Notes: generated from the sequence alone by a model not told the origin. A DNA stretch of 64,000 nucleotides from Blepharisma japonicum (GCA_949751835.1 CATKHK010000004.1:620001-684000), one strand, 5' to 3'; positions 1-11,748 are shown, counted from the stretch's first letter. A program made the numbers and translations.

Positions 1-1456
1 AAAACCAAAAGAATTAACAATCAACAGTTCAGCTCCACCCACATCTCGCAGTGTAGGTGATATAAAAATCCACCCAGGAACTTTTGTGAAGCCTCATGGG
101 ATTCCTTTCAAACAGCTTTACATGTTAGGGAATCTTATTGGAAAAGGAAGCTTTGGGGAAGTCAGACGCTGTACTCATAGACTTTCAGGGTTATTGAGAG
201 CAGTAAAAATTTATAGAAAAGAAAGTTTTGGCCCTGAATGTGACCAGGAAGGCAGCATGAATCGAGAAATGGAAATCCTGAAGCTCCTGGATCATCCAAA
301 TATTATAAGAATTTATGATTTCTTTGAAGATGAAGAAAACTATTATTTAGTCATGGAATATTGTGAAGGAGGAGAACTATTCAGCAAAATTGCCAAATTA
401 TCAAGATTTAGTGAAGCACAAGCTGCAGAAATAATGAGGCAGCTGTTATCTGTGGTAGCGTTTTGCCATAACTTGGGAATTGTACATAGAGATTTGAAGC
501 CTGAAAATATCATGATAGAAGAAAGGGGACAGAGCTTTCATATGAAAATAGGTGATTTTGGGACTGCTGTAAAGATAGGAGAAGGGGAAGAGCTTGAAGG
601 TATTGTAGGAACTGTTTTTTATATGGCACCTGAAGTATTGACTGGGAAGTATAATGAAAAATGTGATATATGAAGCTGCGGAGTAATTATGTATATATTG
701 CTTACTGGAAAACCACCCTTTCCAGGGAAAACTGATGATGAAATTATTGAAAGAATTAAAATTGGGGAATACAAAACTGATTTAACAATTTTCCAAGAAA
801 TATCTCCTGAAGCCCTTGACCTGATAAGAAAAATGCTAGTCCCACAGTCTGAAAGAATTTCCGCTAGCCAAGCTATCAGCCATCCATGAATCACCCAGCA
901 TATAAACTATGAGGCAATAAATAAAGTAACCCTAGACCAAGTCATAGAAAATTTAAAAGAATTTTCAAACACTCTCAAGCTGCGAGACACAATCATGTCT
1001 TTTATTGCCGCACAAATTGTAAACAACCGAGATTTCAAAGAAATCCGGCAGATTTTTTCCTTAATCGATAAAGACGGGGATGGGAAAATAGGTCGCGAAG
1101 ACCTTGTAGAGCAGCTTCAAACCCAGATGACTCATGATGTGGCTGAGTGTGAAGTAGATAAAATAATAAGCCAAGTAGATGCTGATATGGATGGGTATAT
1201 TCAATATACAGAATATCTTAAAGCGTCAATTGATAGGAATATTCTGCTATCAAGAGCAAATTTATATATGGCTTTTTCGATTTTTGATATCGATAAGAAT
1301 GGAATGCTTTCTGTAGAGGAACTTATGAATTGGCTGGCTGGAAGTGAAAGCCAAGATATCGAGACTTGACAAGAGCTTGTAAAGGAAGCAGATCAAAATG
1401 GAGATGGGCAAATCGATCTCGGCGAGTTCACAGATTTTCTTATTGATAAAATTTAA
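1..1456 (+). CDS. calcium-dependent protein kinase (CDPK), 5' end outside the window
   Basis: A Ser/Thr kinase fused to four EF-hands, the layout of CDPKs, which phosphorylate targets when cytosolic Ca2+ rises. The frame is open from base 2, so the start lies upstream. Visible in order: Gly-rich loop GKGSFGEV, the VAIK-type Lys (RAVKIYRK), catalytic loop HRDLKPEN, DFG, the APE motif (YMAPEV), then EF-hands beginning DKDGDG, DADMDG, DIDKNG and DQNGDG. The frame crosses three UGA codons (671, 887, 1367). The first supplies the invariant Trp of the subdomain IX motif D-x-W-S-x-G, which is direct evidence for UGA=Trp. It ends at TAA 1454-1456. Whether an N-terminal acylation signal exists cannot be seen. 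Confidence 0.95.
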
Positions 1457-1704
1457 TATAACCGAAAGTTTAATATCTTTGTTTAGGAATTTTATTGATT
1501 TAATATGATTTAAATTCTAGCCAATTAATTAAGAGTATTATAATTAATATTTATGTAATAAGAATTATCGTTATAATAATGATAGCTAAGCAATAATAAC
1601 AGCATTATTATGCTTTCTTATTTAAAATAAATAAAACTGTGTAATAACACTAAGATTTATCTTAAAAATCAAGCAGAAGTCACTTTATTGTTAATCTATT
1701 TAGA

Positions 1705-4700
1705 TTATGATTCTAGCTCTGGCTCTGTTTCTTTATCCTCAGATCTTTCTTCATCATTTCTCTTTTCTTCTTCGTGGTTTTTCTTTTTAACTGTGATTTT
1801 CATAGCTTCTTCTTTGGGAGGTTCATATTTCCAGGTAGTCGTTGAGGAGTAGCTAGTATAGCTTGATGTATATGATGAGCTTTTATTGAATTTTTTCTTT
1901 TCTTCTTCAGTTAAATCTCTGGTTGCTTCAGTTTTGTCTTTAACACTAATTAGTCCTTACAAGAATAAGTTCCCATCCATTGTCACAAACCAAGGATTTT
2001 GGCTCATGATGTTCATATTCCCTTTAACTTTATAAAATATCTCATTGGGTAGATCAGTTCTTGAGAAGTTCCAGCTATATGTTATCTTTGTAACTTCAAG
2101 CTTTTCTATCTATGTAAAATTTACTGGAATGTCAAAAGCGCTTGACAACTTATTACCAAACTCTTCAAGTGTACCTGTTTTCGATACAAAGATTTCAATT
2201 GGTTTTGATACTTGCCATGTCGAAGGCCACCATCTTTTCACAATAGTCACCAGCTTGCTCGATTCCACTGACTCAGTATCCAAAATCTGTATAGAAATAT
2301 TTTTCTTTTCATATAGCGCATATTGCCTTAACGTGTCATCTTTTCTCAATATTCTTGCTAGCTTATCAGAGTTTCTCTCTCTAAGCCTTATTTTTTCGAC
2401 TTCAACCCCCATAGATGGGTACATTTCATTTAATTTTTCACAAATTTTAGTTTTTACTTCATTAACCATCATTCCTGCATCTAGCGGCATATCAAATAGA
2501 TCAATAAATTTATAACAGACTGCATCACCTTCAGACTCATCAGCTTCAGTTGCAAGAGAAAATAAAATCCTGTATTCATATGGCTTAGTCGGCTTTCCTC
2601 TTTCTATAAAAATAACGCTGTTGTTTACTAAGCTTGCTTGGGTTAGTTTAATTGTGAGGTCTTTGATTTCTTGACAATGCTTTCCGCCTCTTTTCATAAT
2701 AAATTCTTCAATTGATAAACTTAATTTGGTTGCAATCATTTCTTTAAGGGCTTGCAAAGTTGAATAGCAGTCTAATACGACGCTCAGCTTGTAGTCTAAC
2801 TGATTTGCATAATTAGGAACGTCGTCAGGATGGTTAAATCGAATAACATACCTTCTTGATTCTAAATCTAACTGCTGTTGCCATTTTGGCGTTTTGGAAT
2901 TTTCATCAGATTCTTCTAAATAGAGAATTGATCCTTCATAAATTTTGGCATATGATAAAGAATTCCCTAAACTCCCTTTAGAGTTGACGATTTCACATTG
3001 AGTTGTCATTCCCATATAAGTTTTTTTTAAAATCACTTGTCGGTCTTGAGGGATATTAAATTTCTGTTCAAAAATTCCCATCATTCCTCCTACAGTATCT
3101 TTTTTGCTGATTATTATTTTATGAGGATTAGATGTTTTTTCTTCAAAGGACTTTGTGGAGTCTTCCATTTCTGAACTCCAAAGGTTAACTTTTATAGTGA
3201 TTTGATTAGGGTCATAAGGTGGCCATTCTTCAGTAGAATTTTTAGTTTCAACTCCAAGTACTTTTCAGTTCCATATCTGTTGGCTTTCAACTGTTTTTTC
3301 TTCATCATAAACATCTTGAAAAATATCATAATAAACTGAATACCCTCTAATTCTGATATTTTCTGGAGCTATGTCTGTTAATTTAAAAGCTTTTATAGCT
3401 TCTTCTTTAATAGCTTTGACATTTTCGTCTTTCTTTATATTTATTGAGATTTCTTTTTTCCCATAATAAAGTTTGAGTGTTAATGATTTATATTTTTCAA
3501 TTCTTTCAGCTTGCTCTTCTTTATCTTTTTCTACTTGATTTACAAGCTCTTCTTTGATGATCGGCGGGACTTCTGAGTCTTCTATTTTGATGATATTTTC
3601 TGGGGCCACTTTTCTATACATAAGCAAGTAAGCATTAGCGGAATACCCTGAGTCCCAGCCTTTGGTGTTTCCTTTGCCGCCATACACTTTTTCAATTTCT
3701 CTTTCTTCTATTCCTTTTACATAAGAATCGTTGAAATTATGCCAGCTAGCGTCATCAAATGATTTTATATAAGCGTAGTAATGCCCTCCTAAAGCTGATC
3801 CTGAATGAATCATAATAGAAAACAGTTCATACACGTTTTCTCCTTGTTTTAAGTATTCTTCAATTTGTTGGTGCTGCTTTGCTTTTCTTTCTTCAGCTTG
3901 CTTGGCTATTATTCTATCTTTTACAACCTGGTCAATTTTGGTCGGTTTTTTATCTCTATCATCAGACAAATATTCGATTTTGCTGTTTTTTATTTGTACA
4001 AGATTCCTGGAATCTAGATCTGCTGGTACTACATCGAGGTAAGGCAATTCCTCTTTTTTTTCCTCCTCTACATGTTGGGTGGTTGAGGTTTCTTCAATAG
4101 TATCTTCTGCTATGTCCCCAACATAAGGATTGGCATTGAGAATTTGGGGAAAAGTTACCTTATCATTAAGCTTGATTCTTTGAAAAGTTGTGTAGTCTAA
4201 ATCAAATCTTTTAAGCTGCAAAACCAAAAAATAAGGCAGTCTTTCAAACTTCAGCCCCTTTAAGGCATCTTGTTTTGCGTTGCAATTTTCACAGAAATAT
4301 TGGTTATCCCCAGTCAGCTTATCTGGTTTTGTATATGAACGTAAAGCTTTTTCGACAGAATCGTTATAAATCTTATCGAAATCGTTTCTGACAGTCAATG
4401 AAAGGTCAAGAAATTTATCCTGACGCTTAGATTCATGTTTACAGTTTAAACATTTCACATAATCAGTATAAATTCCTTCATACATTGAATTAATCATGTT
4501 TTCATCAGGTGTTCCTTTGACACTTTCTTCAATAGCATCAAATAAGACCCTACAGAATTCTTGAACATCATGCTGTTGGAAGCTTTCTTTTATATCCCAA
4601 CCGAAACTTTTAGTTAATGCTTTAGTTTCGACGTATGGGCTTTTCGCAATTTGTAGTTTCCCAAATAGGAGCTGGAGCTGATAAGGAATACAATCTTTCT

Positions 4701-4893
4701 TTTCACCATGCTTTCGCTCATCATAGGTCCATATATAGATTTTCTTGCGGAACTCTGGAGTCATGAAAAGAGATTGAAGCAAACTATTCATATAGCAGGT
4801 AGCTCCTTGGTTGGAGAGGCCTGAGAATTTTTGGTCTCGTCTAGTAGAAGTTGGAGCATCGAAGCTAGTATAAGGAACAAGAGCATACATCAT
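1705..4893 (-). CDS. USP47: USP47-like ubiquitin C-terminal hydrolase
   Basis: A cysteine protease that removes ubiquitin from proteins. The catalytic domain starts close to the N-terminus: the Cys box GLSNQGATCYMN puts the nucleophile at Cys33, followed by QQHDVQEF, a YFCENC zinc pair with LQLKRFD, and the His box GGHYYAYIKSF. The C-terminal half (ubiquitin-like segments) follows the USP47 pattern, including a stretch resembling its 'RRWKPS' region. One UGA (3265-3267) reads as Trp. Two 15-nt introns were inferred: 2110-2124 (GTAAATTTTACATAG) and 1946-1960 (GTAAGGACTAATTAG). Removing them extends the protein to about 1052 residues, ending in an acidic/basic tail at TAA 1705-1707. The start is the ATG at 4893; a second in-frame ATG follows at once. 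Human USP47 is longer (about 1375 aa). Confidence 0.92.
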
Positions 4894-5274
4894 AATAATT
4901 AGTGTACCATCAGATTACCCTATTTAATGAGACTGATAAATATACATATGTATATTTTCACAAAATTGGGGTTAAGGTGGTCTGGAAGATGGGGATTGAT
5001 TAAAAATGAAAGTTTTGAGGGTAGGAAATAAAATTATAAATGACATTTATTAATTATTGATATAAATTGGCGTAGAGAGAAGATATTTAATAACTGTTGC
5101 TTAAATTTTATGATTTTAAATAGTTTATTGAAAATAAAGTATAATTTATTACATCGTCTTCTAAGCTAAATAATGTATGAAAATTAATTTGTGTTTCTAA
5201 TAAATAAGTTATTTCTATTAATTCAAGCAGTAAAAGTGTTATTTAGTTTCAAATTGCAATTATTCCTTAGTTGG
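4894..5274. other. intergenic spacer
   Basis: About 380 bases between two minus-strand genes. Both strands were read with UGA as Trp; no convincing reading frame, tRNA or repeat was found. It presumably holds the 3' end of the coiled-coil gene at 5275-5646 and the promoter of the USP47-like gene. Confidence 0.6.
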
Positions 5275-5646
5275 TTACCGTTCCTTACGAGCTGATTGTT
5301 CTTTTTGCATGCTTTGATAAAATTCAATATATGCAGAAGTGACGTTCATACTGTCTTCACTTTTAGTTCGCATTGTTTTCGGATTTTTCGCATTTGCTCT
5401 GGACTCGAATTGCTCTTCAAGTTCTTCTAAAGTTTTCAACAATTCTTCCTTTTCTTGGAGCTCATTCTCAAGCTGTTCTTCCTTTCTCTTGATTTTTGTA
5501 TCTAAGGTTTCTGATTGCTGCTCTAATTGGTACATCAAAGAAGATTTCGCATCTATTTTGCTTTTAAAATCGAGAATCTGAGATTCCATGTCTTTAATTT
5601 GCTGATCCCTCATTATGAGCTTGTCTCTTAGCCTTTGGGTTTCCAT
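5275..5646 (-). CDS. small coiled-coil protein
   Basis: A 123-residue hydrophilic protein from ATG 5646 to TAA 5275-5277. Residues about 1-80 are a near-continuous heptad pattern rich in Glu, Lys, Gln and Leu (for example KRKEEQLENELQEKEELL), predicting one coiled coil. The last third is polar and ends in a basic SARKER. No catalytic motif, signal peptide or membrane segment is visible. No family was recognised. Proteins of this type are often ciliary or centriolar structural parts, but nothing here proves that. Confidence 0.75.
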   Translation of the reverse strand: METQRLRDKLIMRDQQIKDMESQILDFKSKIDAKSSLMYQLEQQSETLDTKIKRKEEQLENELQEKEELLKTLEELEEQFESRANAKNPKTMRTKSEDSMNVTSAYIEFYQSMQKEQSARKER

Positions 5647-5752
5647 TTTGATAAGATTAATTAAAGCTCTCTTTATTTAATTCACATAAAATAGATATTT
5701 TTAGCGCTTTATTTAATTGTTTAAAAGAGATATCTATTAAGATTTCTATTAA

Positions 5753-6694
5753 TTATCTACCCTGCCACGTTTCAGGCGGATAATAAGCTGCAGCCCCAAT
5801 CTGCATTTCCCTCATTTTTTCTAGATTTTTCAATCTGATTGAGTTGGTTCTTCTCCATTCTTCTAAATTCGGAATAGGTCTTCCTTCATAAGTCCAGTCA
5901 TGAATAAAGTGGCAATTATCGCCATGCGCACATCCAGCAGGTGAGTGGAAGTTTCTGCATGCTTCAGTTTGATAATTTATAGGTTTATTTATATTTCCTG
6001 ATATAAGTGCCTTTGGAAAATAGCTAGGGAGAATTGGCTTTGCATTTCAATTGCCAAGATTTGAAGAATCCATACCAGCTGACGGCATTTGTACAGGAAT
6101 ATAATTAGAAACATTAGGCTTTTGGTTCTGGTCTATTTGTGGAGTCACTTTTTTAAGTGGTATTTTTGTGACATCGACAGGAACTGTGCACGTAATATTT
6201 GATTCTTCAAAAGGAGCGTCAGGGATATCTATTGCTGTGTGGTAATTGGCTTTGAATGAATTTTTTTCTCTAGCATCTTCTTCAAGAAATTCAGATGAAT
6301 TAACTATTTTTGGTTTAATAGAAGATATAGTTGAATATTTTAACGGAAGTGAATAAAAAACGTAAGGCACCATGCTTTGTAAAGCGTTTTGTACGGCTTG
6401 GTTTTCTTGATTGATTTGTGAATTCATTGATTTTTCTAATTGGATTTCTTTGCTGTAGCTTTCTTTGAATGCGGTATTATTCATATATTGGCCTCTTAAG
6501 TCTGGCAAAGGCCTTTTGGTAGCACAAGGAGCATTAAAGTTGTCAAATTTTCAGAAATACTTCACGCTCTCGAGACCTTCGGCCCATCTAACTATTTTGC
6601 TTGAAGAGTTTGGTTCAGAGGTATCCGAACCCATCTCGTCTATCTTTTGTCTTTTGATTATTCTTTCGTCTTCTTCTACATCATTAAATAGCAT
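5753..6694 (-). CDS. CCCH zinc-finger protein with an RVxF-like PP1-docking motif (PNUTS-like candidate)
   Basis: A 313-residue protein from ATG 6694 to TAA 5753-5755, using two UGA codons as Trp. Near the N-terminus KIVRW fits the PP1-docking consensus [KR]-x-[VI]-x-[FW], followed by an EGLESVKYF segment resembling the same region of PPP1R10/PNUTS. The C-terminal third holds one CCCH finger, C-x8-C-x5-C-x3-H (CRNFHSPAGC...CHFIH), also the position of the finger in PNUTS. PNUTS targets PP1 to chromatin and the RNA polymerase II termination machinery. No N-terminal TFIIS-like domain of PNUTS is visible, so the assignment is tentative. Alternatively it is an unrelated RNA-binding CCCH protein. 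Confidence 0.82.
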
Positions 6695-6880
6695 CTTATT
6701 TAATTTTGTTTAAGAAATAATTATTTTTATATTTTTAATCAAAAATTGTATTGATAAGAAATTAAAGTTTCCTTTATAAAAAGGAATAATTCAAATTAAA
6801 ATATAACCCAAACTCTAAAACTGCAAAATTTCTTAAATCATCTTTAAATATGACCTTAATTAGATTTAATTAAAGAATTA

Positions 6881-7315
6881 TTAATCCGGGTAAGGGGATG
6901 TAAAAATAACTCTACAAGCTGTATCTTTTATTGCAACATTCTCATCAACTGTGACCTCTTTTAAAATTTGATTTTTCAGTGTTTCGTTTAGTTTATAAGG
7001 CGGATCGTCCAGCGACAAAAAGCGACCGACGTCAAACGCATTGCATCTTCTTCTTGGGTGCTGAAGTTTCATAGATTCCCACATTTCTGTATGAACTTTT
7101 TGTAAGTGTCTGTTTAATCCTTTTTTGTATTTATAAGATTTGCCACATACATCACATAGGAAACTTCTGAGTGAAGTGTGAGAAACCATGTGCCTTTGAA
7201 GAAATTGCTTATTCTTGAACCGGGCTTGACAAATAGGGCAAACAAACGGGCGAATTTCGTTTAGTGAAGACATATTTATACTTAAATTGAATTTAGATTT
7301 ATCTAATGACACCAT
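6881..7315 (-). CDS. two-finger C2H2 zinc-finger protein
   Basis: A 144-residue protein from ATG 7315 to TAA 6881-6883. Two classical fingers lie in tandem at about residues 26-75: CPICQARF...HMVSH (C-x2-C-x12-H-x3-H) and CDVCGKSY...HLQKVH (C-x2-C-x12-H-x4-H). They are joined by a TSLRSFL linker rather than the canonical TGEKP, so DNA binding is likely but not certain. The rest is not recognisable. C2H2 proteins of this size act mostly as nuclear DNA- or RNA-binding factors; the target cannot be told from sequence. Confidence 0.88.
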   Translation of the reverse strand: MVSLDKSKFNLSINMSSLNEIRPFVCPICQARFKNKQFLQRHMVSHTSLRSFLCDVCGKSYKYKKGLNRHLQKVHTEMWESMKLQHPRRRCNAFDVGRFLSLDDPPYKLNETLKNQILKEVTVDENVAIKDTACRVIFTSPYPD

Positions 7316-7533
7316 CTTTTCTTATAACTTTAGCATAGACTAGCTTTAAGTATCTAATTTCTTTAGCTAATTTATTAAGCGCAATAATTTTCAAGTTCCT
7401 AACACTCAAAATCTTCATATTATCTTTAAGGATGCTACCTAAGCTACTGAAGATAAAAGCAGAAAAAATAAATAAACTAAATTCATAGTTGAAATTAATT
7501 GAAATCCATTTAAATAGATATAAATGGGTGAGA

Positions 7534-8844
7534 CTAGCTCATATCTTGGTCTTCCTCTTCATCAAAAGGGCTATCATTAACTAATCTAGTCATAAGTCGC
7601 CCAAGGCTCGGCCTGCTTACAGGAGTTTCAAGTTTTGAGTGTTCAATTATTTGAATCGGATCGTCAAAAATTTCTCGATAAGGGATAAAATTAAACGATT
7701 TTTTTATCGCATAGCACTGTACTTCAAACTGCTTCAATGCAGTATTCGATAAATCGATATTTAATTGTTGCAAAATTTCTGCTATCTGGTTTCACGTAAC
7801 GCATCCTGTTTCTTTACTATCTACCTCTGTACACTTATCAATAAACTCTGCTTTTCTTTCATAAATCTGCGTTATTTGATCCCTATCCCCAATTAACTGC
7901 ATTTCAGTTTCATCTTGGAATAAATCATTAAATATCCTTTCTATCAGTTCCTCTCTTTGAGCGAACTCTTTTCCTTTCATAAAATAAGAAGCTACTTTAT
8001 TTCTATCAGGCCCATCCTCAATCCTACTGTCTTTATCTAATAGTAATTTCACTATATTCTCCAGTTTAACTTCATTAGGGAAAATTTCCATGCATTTTTC
8101 TTTGAAGTTTTGGCTTGCTTTATAATTGGCCAAAATCTGTACAGAAAGTTTATCTAAAGTGTCAATTATATCACTTTTTACTATTTCAATTGGTGCAAAT
8201 GATGCTACGTTTTCATTGTTACTGGCTGGCGAAGATATATCAGAGCTTTTGTTAGACTGATGCTCATCTACTTGAATTTGGAGATGATGCAATAAAACTT
8301 CTGATTGGACTAAGCCATCAACTTGAAGAATAGAAAAGACAGTATCTCTTTCATTAGCTCCGAATAATAATTTTTCGTTTTGTAATGCATCATTGAATTG
8401 TGTTGATGAAAGAGCATTGCCAAACGATGCCACGATTTTTTCATAAAAATCAAGAGGTGTCCAATCTCTGCCAGAAATTTGTAAAAACAGCTTTCTGAAA
8501 AATGTACTTAAGATAAGATCAGGTTTTGTATGCAATTCTCTATTATAAATTTTTGAGTCATCTACATATATCTCGAAGTCTACAGAGTCAATTAAGATCA
8601 TTGGTGGGATTTTCGTAGATGTTATGCAATTTTCATATCCAGGACTTTTTGGTTCAGTAATTTCAGGAATTTTACTATCATATTGAGCTTCTTGAAGGAC
8701 TTTAAGCTTTTCCTTTGTTTCTTCAAGCTCTACGATTTTTTCGTCCAATTGCATTTTAAGGTTTCTGTTTTCTTCTTCTAATTGTGCAATTTTTTGGAGA
8801 AAATAAGCAGTGGAATTTGAACCTTCTTCTTGAGGAAACTCCAT
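7534..8844 (-). CDS. coiled-coil protein of unknown function
   Basis: A 436-residue protein from ATG 8844 to TAG 7534-7536, joined across one UGA read as Trp at 7792-7794. The N-terminus (about residues 10-55) is a coiled coil (QKIAQLEEENRNLKMQL and following). The middle, about residues 75-200, looks globular, with a hydrophobic core around DFEIYVDD and a segment DWTPLDFYEKI; the C-terminus is acidic (DEEEDQDM). I do not recognise a family. There is no signal peptide or membrane segment. Confidence 0.85.
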
Positions 8845-10246
8845 GTTTTTACTTGATAAAGAGATAAGTATAAAGAAGTTGAAAAAATTAATTTCTTAAT
8901 TTGGAACTACACTAAACAAACAAACAAATTATTTCATACTCAAATGTGCTTTTTTAAAATATAATATTTCATCGCATATAAAAGGTTCTTTGTAAAATCA
9001 TTGCAATACTTCTTGTTCTTTTTCAGAAGATAGACGAGCGACATCTCTTTATATTGTCTAACTAGCTTTATAAAATTCAAAAAGTGCTACTTTTTGATGA
9101 TTTTTTTATGGAAATCAATTAGAAATAATTCATATTTTTTTATTTTTGCTCCCTTCCTAACTGCAGAGTGTAAAAAATTTATAGCTATTTCGAAAATTTC
9201 ATATGAAAATTTGTTATCCAATTTTTATCCTTTTACCTGACTTTTAATGATCTCTTATAAAATTTTTACTAGCTTAAATATTCTAATAAATCTTACCTAT
9301 AATTAATGATGGATAAGAACTAAATTAAAGTGGATTCAGCTTCTAACGAAGCATCTCGTAAATTTGAAGAATCTAAAGCTAGTAGATTATAAAATATTAT
9401 AGCAAAAAGTGTGAATGCGACCATAAGGATTTTTTGGTTTAAATTACCTAGATCAAACTTGTAGACCTTGACTTTTGATAATACCATGCATTTGTGTAGA
9501 GTTTATTTTTACTAATGACCTCACCCAATCCTGCATTTTTTGTGTTACAGCAGAAGATGCAGTCTAGAAAAGATAATGGACACTTGATCTGCAAACCTGA
9601 ACAGAGTAAGTAAAACAAAAAAAAACTCTCACTATTATTTACTATATAATTTGGAAAGGCTGTATAAAATATTTTGACATTAGTAGAGCACAACATTAAA
9701 AAGAATTAGGAAATATTTTATGATCTTGTTTTTACTTAAGTGCTAAGCATTATTAGAAAAATTATTGGAATACAGTATAATATTTCATAATTACTTCAGA
9801 GGTTAAAGAACTTAAAACGTATCAGATGTATCTGTCAAATTGGCCTAAAACCAAAAGCAATGAGTTTTTATCTAAATTCATTAGAATGCATATAAAAACA
9901 TAAGAAATCTATTTATTGGCTGCTGGAATTCCATAAAAGTATTCAAAACATTCTAGGATACTTCACAAGTTTAATTATTTTGAATATGTGCTATACGTTG
10001 AGAAATATGTTTCTATTAGCTTTTATATTTCCAAAGCAATGTTTTAGCATAGTTTACAGATAATCTATTTAGCTAATAATTTGTAAATGTTAAAAGTTAA
10101 AATTTAAAGGAAATAGAAAACTTGAAGCATTTTAAGTATGGAATTAATATGATCAAATTGAAATTATCACAAAAATAATTGTATAAAAATTGTTAGGCTA
10201 ATAACTGAGAGGTTTTTATTTGCTTTAGCTATCTATGATTCTTTAA
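8845..10246. other. 1.4-kb gene-poor region
   Basis: The longest stretch without a supported gene in the window. It is AT-rich, and stop codons occur at about the density expected by chance in every frame. A short coding-like run (9330-9390, encoding a segment like SASNEASRKFEESKAS) follows an ATG at 9309 but is interrupted by a TAA. It may be a decayed gene or pure chance. No tRNA, terminal repeat or palindrome was seen. It separates the coiled-coil gene at 7534-8844 from the VMA21-like gene. Confidence 0.5.
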
Positions 10247-10484
10247 TTAGTCATTTTTCCGCATATACTTGAAAAGAGTGTAGAAAAAGAAAGCTATCAC
10301 AATGTGCACTACAATTACTGCTGAAATCCCACTAATAAGAGTTCTAGTTGTTGGAGCTAAATCTTGAGTTAGATCTAATTATCAATTTACACTGCATCCC
10401 AAAGAGAGTCACAATAGGAGCTACAATAAATATCAAAGCTGTAACTAAAAGAGTTTTTGCTCCACCAGATACAAGATTTGGCAT
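10247..10484 (-). CDS. VMA21: VMA21-like V-ATPase assembly factor
   Basis: A 73-residue protein recovered only after removing a 16-nt intron at 10375-10390 (GTAAATTGATAATTAG). It has two membrane segments: TLLVTALIFIVAPIVTLFG and ISAVIVVHIVIAFFFYTLF, joined by a short loop, with a basic C-terminus KYMRKND. This layout and the first-helix pattern match VMA21, the ER chaperone that assembles the membrane sector of the vacuolar proton ATPase. The start is ATG 10484: an upstream in-frame ATG (10526) would overlap the preceding gene's end at 10511. It ends at TAA 10247-10249. A C-terminal dilysine-like ER signal is present only loosely. Confidence 0.8.
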
Positions 10485-10510
10485 TTTTATTATAATTATA
10501 AACTTATGTA

Positions 10511-11665
10511 TTATTGGATAAGACATTTACAAGGATTTCGAGTCATTGGGTCATTTTTTTCATTATAATCGCCAGTGCTAAACTCTGTCCTGTCCAAACT
10601 TCTAACCCCACTTAATTGAGATCTGAGTTGGCAGATTTCTTCTATTTGGTTTCGATATTGTTCTTTTAAAGGCTGATATTTGATTCCAAGCTCAGTATTC
10701 ATGAAGCTTTTACCAAAATCATCATCTTTTGTGGCAATAAAAGATTGTGATAGCACTGAAATTGTTGAGTCTCTGAGCACCCTTTCTTCTTTCATATCAT
10801 CTATTTTTTTACTGAGTTTTGTGTTTTGCCTTTTGATATTATCGATTTGGGTTCTTAATTTAGACATTCTCTGATTGTATTTGTTTTCATCAATTGCTTT
10901 TGTGTTGATTATAGCTTCTTGTAAATTTTTATAAGCCACTTCAGCAATGATGGCATTTTCTTCTAATTTTTTATTTTCTGAAATCTGTTCTTTAATAGCG
11001 ATTTTTAGCTGCTCAGCTTTTCCTGAGTCTTTTGATTTAGCCTCTTCGAGATCTTTGATCTCAATTTTTATTTCTAAAATTCGTTTTTCTTTATCATTAG
11101 CAGCATTTTCTATGTCATTGATTTTTGAGCTTTTTTCTATTAATTCTGCTTCTAATTTAGAGTTTTCGTCTTTGTATATTTCAATATCCCTGACGAGCTG
11201 TTTTTGCTCATCTTCCATGATACTATCAATGTTTTCTAATTTATTTTTTGCTTGTCTTTTCAATTCTATTTCTTCTTGTGTTTCTTTTTTGGCTCTTTCG
11301 TAGCTCTCTTTGATTTCATTAAGGATTTTTTGAAATTCCTGAGCTTCTATATAGTGCTTGCTTGCAACATCAATTTTAATAGATTCGGTATAGCAATTGT
11401 TACAGACTCTTATTGTATGCTGAGAGCCCGAGCTCGATTGCTGAGAATTTGAGCACTTCGCACAGATTGTTTCTTTGCAATACTCACACTCAAATTTTTG
11501 TATTAGCACAAAGGGTCCGAAATGCAATCCGCATATTTTGCATATTTTTCCTTTCTTTTGCAAATATTTGTCACTATTTGCCTCACTCCACATAGCCGCT
11601 TTTCCACTATTTGATCTTGAGCTTTTTCTTATGCTTTCTGTGCTCTCTGAGCTTTTTTGATCCAT
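10511..11665 (-). CDS. FYVE-like zinc finger plus long coiled-coil protein
   Basis: A 384-residue protein from ATG 11665 to TAA 10511-10513. After a Ser-rich N-terminus, residues about 42-95 hold paired cysteines (CKICGLHF, CEYCKETICAKC, VCNNCY) in the order of a FYVE or FYVE-related double-zinc module. The RVCNNCY ending is typical, but the RRHHCR phosphoinositide-binding patch is not preserved, so lipid binding is doubtful. Residues about 110-320 are almost continuous coiled coil. Such proteins act as endosomal tethers or Rab effectors when the FYVE patch is intact. It ends 26 bp before the VMA21-like start on the same strand. Confidence 0.85.
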   Translation of the reverse strand: MDQKSSESTESIRKSSRSNSGKAAMWSEANSDKYLQKKGKICKICGLHFGPFVLIQKFECEYCKETICAKCSNSQQSSSGSQHTIRVCNNCYTESIKIDVASKHYIEAQEFQKILNEIKESYERAKKETQEEIELKRQAKNKLENIDSIMEDEQKQLVRDIEIYKDENSKLEAELIEKSSKINDIENAANDKEKRILEIKIEIKDLEEAKSKDSGKAEQLKIAIKEQISENKKLEENAIIAEVAYKNLQEAIINTKAIDENKYNQRMSKLRTQIDNIKRQNTKLSKKIDDMKEERVLRDSTISVLSQSFIATKDDDFGKSFMNTELGIKYQPLKEQYRNQIEEICQLRSQLSGVRSLDRTEFSTGDYNEKNDPMTRNPCKCLIQ

Positions 11666-11748
11666 TATTTTCAAAATATATAAAGACAGGTATTTATCAA
11701 ATATTATTAAAATTTAAATTTTATCATATTGTTTTATCTTAAAACATA

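Noticed and set aside
86-86. GTG at 86 as a start for the kinase
   Set aside because: The frame is open upstream to the window edge and GTG is not expected as a start in ciliate nuclear genes; the gene simply begins outside.
5260-5280. Extension of the coiled-coil gene past its stop by an intron GTAACCAACTAAG
   Set aside because: It would be 13 nt, unlike the 15/16-nt introns seen everywhere else.
9448-9696. 82-residue minus-strand frame
   Set aside because: Composition is not protein-like, there is no family resemblance, and it lies in the gene-poor gap; probably chance.
9309-10200. Long plus-strand frame if UAA and UAG are read as Gln
   Set aside because: The number of UAA/UAG/UGA codons is about what random AT-rich DNA gives, all other genes here use UAA and UAG as stops, and the translated sequence matches nothing I know.
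10491-10526. Upstream ATG 10526 for the VMA21-like protein
   Set aside because: It would overlap the end of the preceding gene and add a hydrophobic leader not found in VMA21; ATG 10484 fits the family length.
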